From Tanypteryx hageni (Eukaryota > Arthropoda > Insecta > Odonata > Petaluridae), in the NCBI GenBank assembly GCA_028673005.1, contig CM054115.1, positions 186,001-250,000 on the forward strand: a stretch of 64,000 bases of DNA, written 5' to 3'. The translations under genes were made by a program, and so were the position numbers. How positions within the stretch are numbered: the first letter of the stretch is position 1; each line of letters starts with the position of its first letter. The notes under the pieces were generated by a model, which searched no databases, was not told where the DNA came from, and was given only the letters and a program-made list of their open reading frames with translations. Positions 62,640 to 64,000 of this stretch are shown one piece after another.

Positions 62640-63562
62640 AACGAAAATGAATAGCAATCATTAAACCTAATGAAATTGATGCAGGAGGCAATGGGCATGC
62701 TTCAAATGTTGCAATAAATGTAAAATAAGGCAAATGCGCTTACGGCCCATAAACAATGTTTCTATGAAGATCACATTACCATTTGTAAAATTAAACATAT
62801 CACATTGCACTAGAAAATGTCCACTTTATCTATAATTTATTCTAAGCACAGTTGTATTTGCTGACGTTTAGGTGTTCACAGCAGTTACAGTTAGCCCATT
62901 TAAGATCTATATGTATTCATCATATAACAAGGAAAACCTTTGATATAGCAATTTCAATTTCTCGATCGAAAAATATATACATATTTCTAAATGTTTTGAA
63001 ACAAAAAAAGAATTATCTTAAAGTCTACGATTATAAACAAATGCATAATGAGAAACAAGAAATAATCAAGTTAACAATTTCTGTAAATTCAAAATATTTC
63101 AAATTAAAACAATGAGACATCGCTACGGTACACTTATTTCATTCTATTACAAGCACAATTCTATCCTCTGGCGTCTATGTTGCAGTTTAACTTCCAAACT
63201 CACTACAATCTACTGATAACCGCGAGAAGTTTTAAATAGAAATTTCAGTTACTCAATCTAAAATTACGGCTTATTTTGTGAACTGACACGTACCATATTC
63301 ACGGCCAAGGCAATGGATGACACAGCTAGGTGAAGTAAGCGAGGCTTAACACCTAAAAATGAGAAACATTTCCTCTCAAAATGCTTCTCGCACACAAACA
63401 AACGAGAGAAATTTCTTTCCTTCCTTCCCAGAAGATCTATCCATTGCAGGTATCTGTTAAGAAAATATAAAAGCATTCTCACAAAATGCATTCACATAAC
63501 ACTTCGTAGAACGAGTTCGTTAGAATTTTTTTCAAAAATATATGATATTTTTAAGACTTACC
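62640..63562. other. Presumed intron, no features
   Basis: AT-rich, no motif or repeat supported. It lies between the donor near 63563 and the acceptor near 62630 on the minus strand. Confidence 0.25.
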
Positions 63563-64000
63563 TGTTGATTGGAGATCAGAAGAAATTCATTCCGTCACGT
63601 TTTCTTAAACAGTGATGAATGCATATCTACTTGACAAAATCAGAGTAACTGAAAACCGCTCAATAAGCAATGGCGAGCTTATATCAAGCAAAACGGCCTC
63701 TGTTCCGTTACGATTATAGAGTAATAATATATTTAGAGACCGCCTGCCGGCTGCGCAGTGGAGTGAAAGTTGCTCCAACATCTGTCAGCGCTCGAGTCAT
63801 GTGACTGCTGGCAAAAGACCGTGCCAGTACGTTTTTGCGGCTTTTGAAAGTAATAGTCATGTTTAATTGAATCACTAGTTGCAATTTCTTATGATCATTA
63901 ACAAATATAATCATATACCTATTTTTAAATATAATGTTGTAGCGATGTAGTTCGTCGTAAGGTCGCCTCATCATGCGGTATCCGCTAAGCACGACGTGTT
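63563..64000. other. Possible upstream exon and flank (minus strand)
   Basis: Sequence upstream of the 63563 donor on the minus strand has no long open frame, so it would be a 5' UTR exon or untranslated RNA. It is CpG-richer around 63735-63840 (GCCTGCCGGCTGCGCAGTGG), which could be a promoter. Nothing firmer can be said. Confidence 0.25.

Overview
The window is eukaryotic nuclear DNA, most probably from an arthropod with a large, AT-rich, transposon-rich genome. Genes are broken, strands are mixed, LINEs end in microsatellites, and the element set (P/THAP, Polinton-like, Tigger/pogo, piggyBac, hAT, RTE-like, Penelope-like and tRNA-like modules) is typical of insects and chelicerates. The species cannot be named from the sequence. 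Almost every recognisable coding region belongs to a mobile element. Host gene evidence is limited to a few short exon candidates with splice signals.

Layout. 0.4-4.0 kb: a decayed P-element/THAP9-type transposon with inverted termini. 4.7-11.4 kb: an integrated Polinton/adintovirus-like cassette, eight genes all on the minus strand. They are an unknown alpha/beta-like protein, a DDE integrase with a chromodomain, three structural proteins, an exonuclease-like protein, an adenain-like protease and an unknown cysteine-rich protein. Every gene except the minor capsid protein is broken, and no PolB or packaging ATPase is visible. 11.45-14.27 kb and 22.5-23.03 kb: long polypyrimidine tracts with three LINE pieces between them: an L1-type ORF1 (+), a 5'-truncated CR1/L2-like EN-RT (-), and a nearly complete LINE (+). 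The last carries three PAM2-like (PABP-binding) motifs and an intact EN-RT reading frame.

23.0-24.6 kb: copy 1 of a 1.4-1.6 kb repeat, with copy 2 at 54.2-55.6 kb and a diverged inverted part at 37.6 kb. 24.8-26.9 kb: a Tigger transposon with unusual ~460 bp terminal inverted repeats. 26.9-30.5 kb: a diverged non-coding repeat region. 32.0-36.5 kb: a long inverted repeat interrupted by a full-length RTE-like LINE with a 12 bp target duplication and by a second LINE fragment. 38.0-39.0 kb: a pogo-type MITE. 39.6-43.5 kb: a DNA transposon with ~410 bp terminal inverted repeats holding tRNA-like sequence; its transposase has a tandem duplication and two nested MITEs lie inside it.

44.8-46.2 kb: hAT remnants. 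47.2-48.8 kb: a LINE RT fragment (-). 49.7-50.2 kb: the 3' part of a Penelope-like element. 50.4-50.7 kb: a THAP exon with a CRE/E-box upstream. 51.6-52.8 kb: a ZBED5-like hAT (-). 53.55-53.66 kb: a second THAP fragment. 56.8-57.8 kb: three phase-0 exon candidates ending in a stop codon, with a piggyBac remnant in one intron. 59.3-61.9 kb: a further hAT. 62.3-63.7 kb: a possible minus-strand terminal exon and upstream donor.

The most notable items are the PAM2-bearing LINE, the compact Polinton-like cassette with stop-start overlaps, and the recurrence of tRNA-like modules inside three different inverted-repeat DNA elements.
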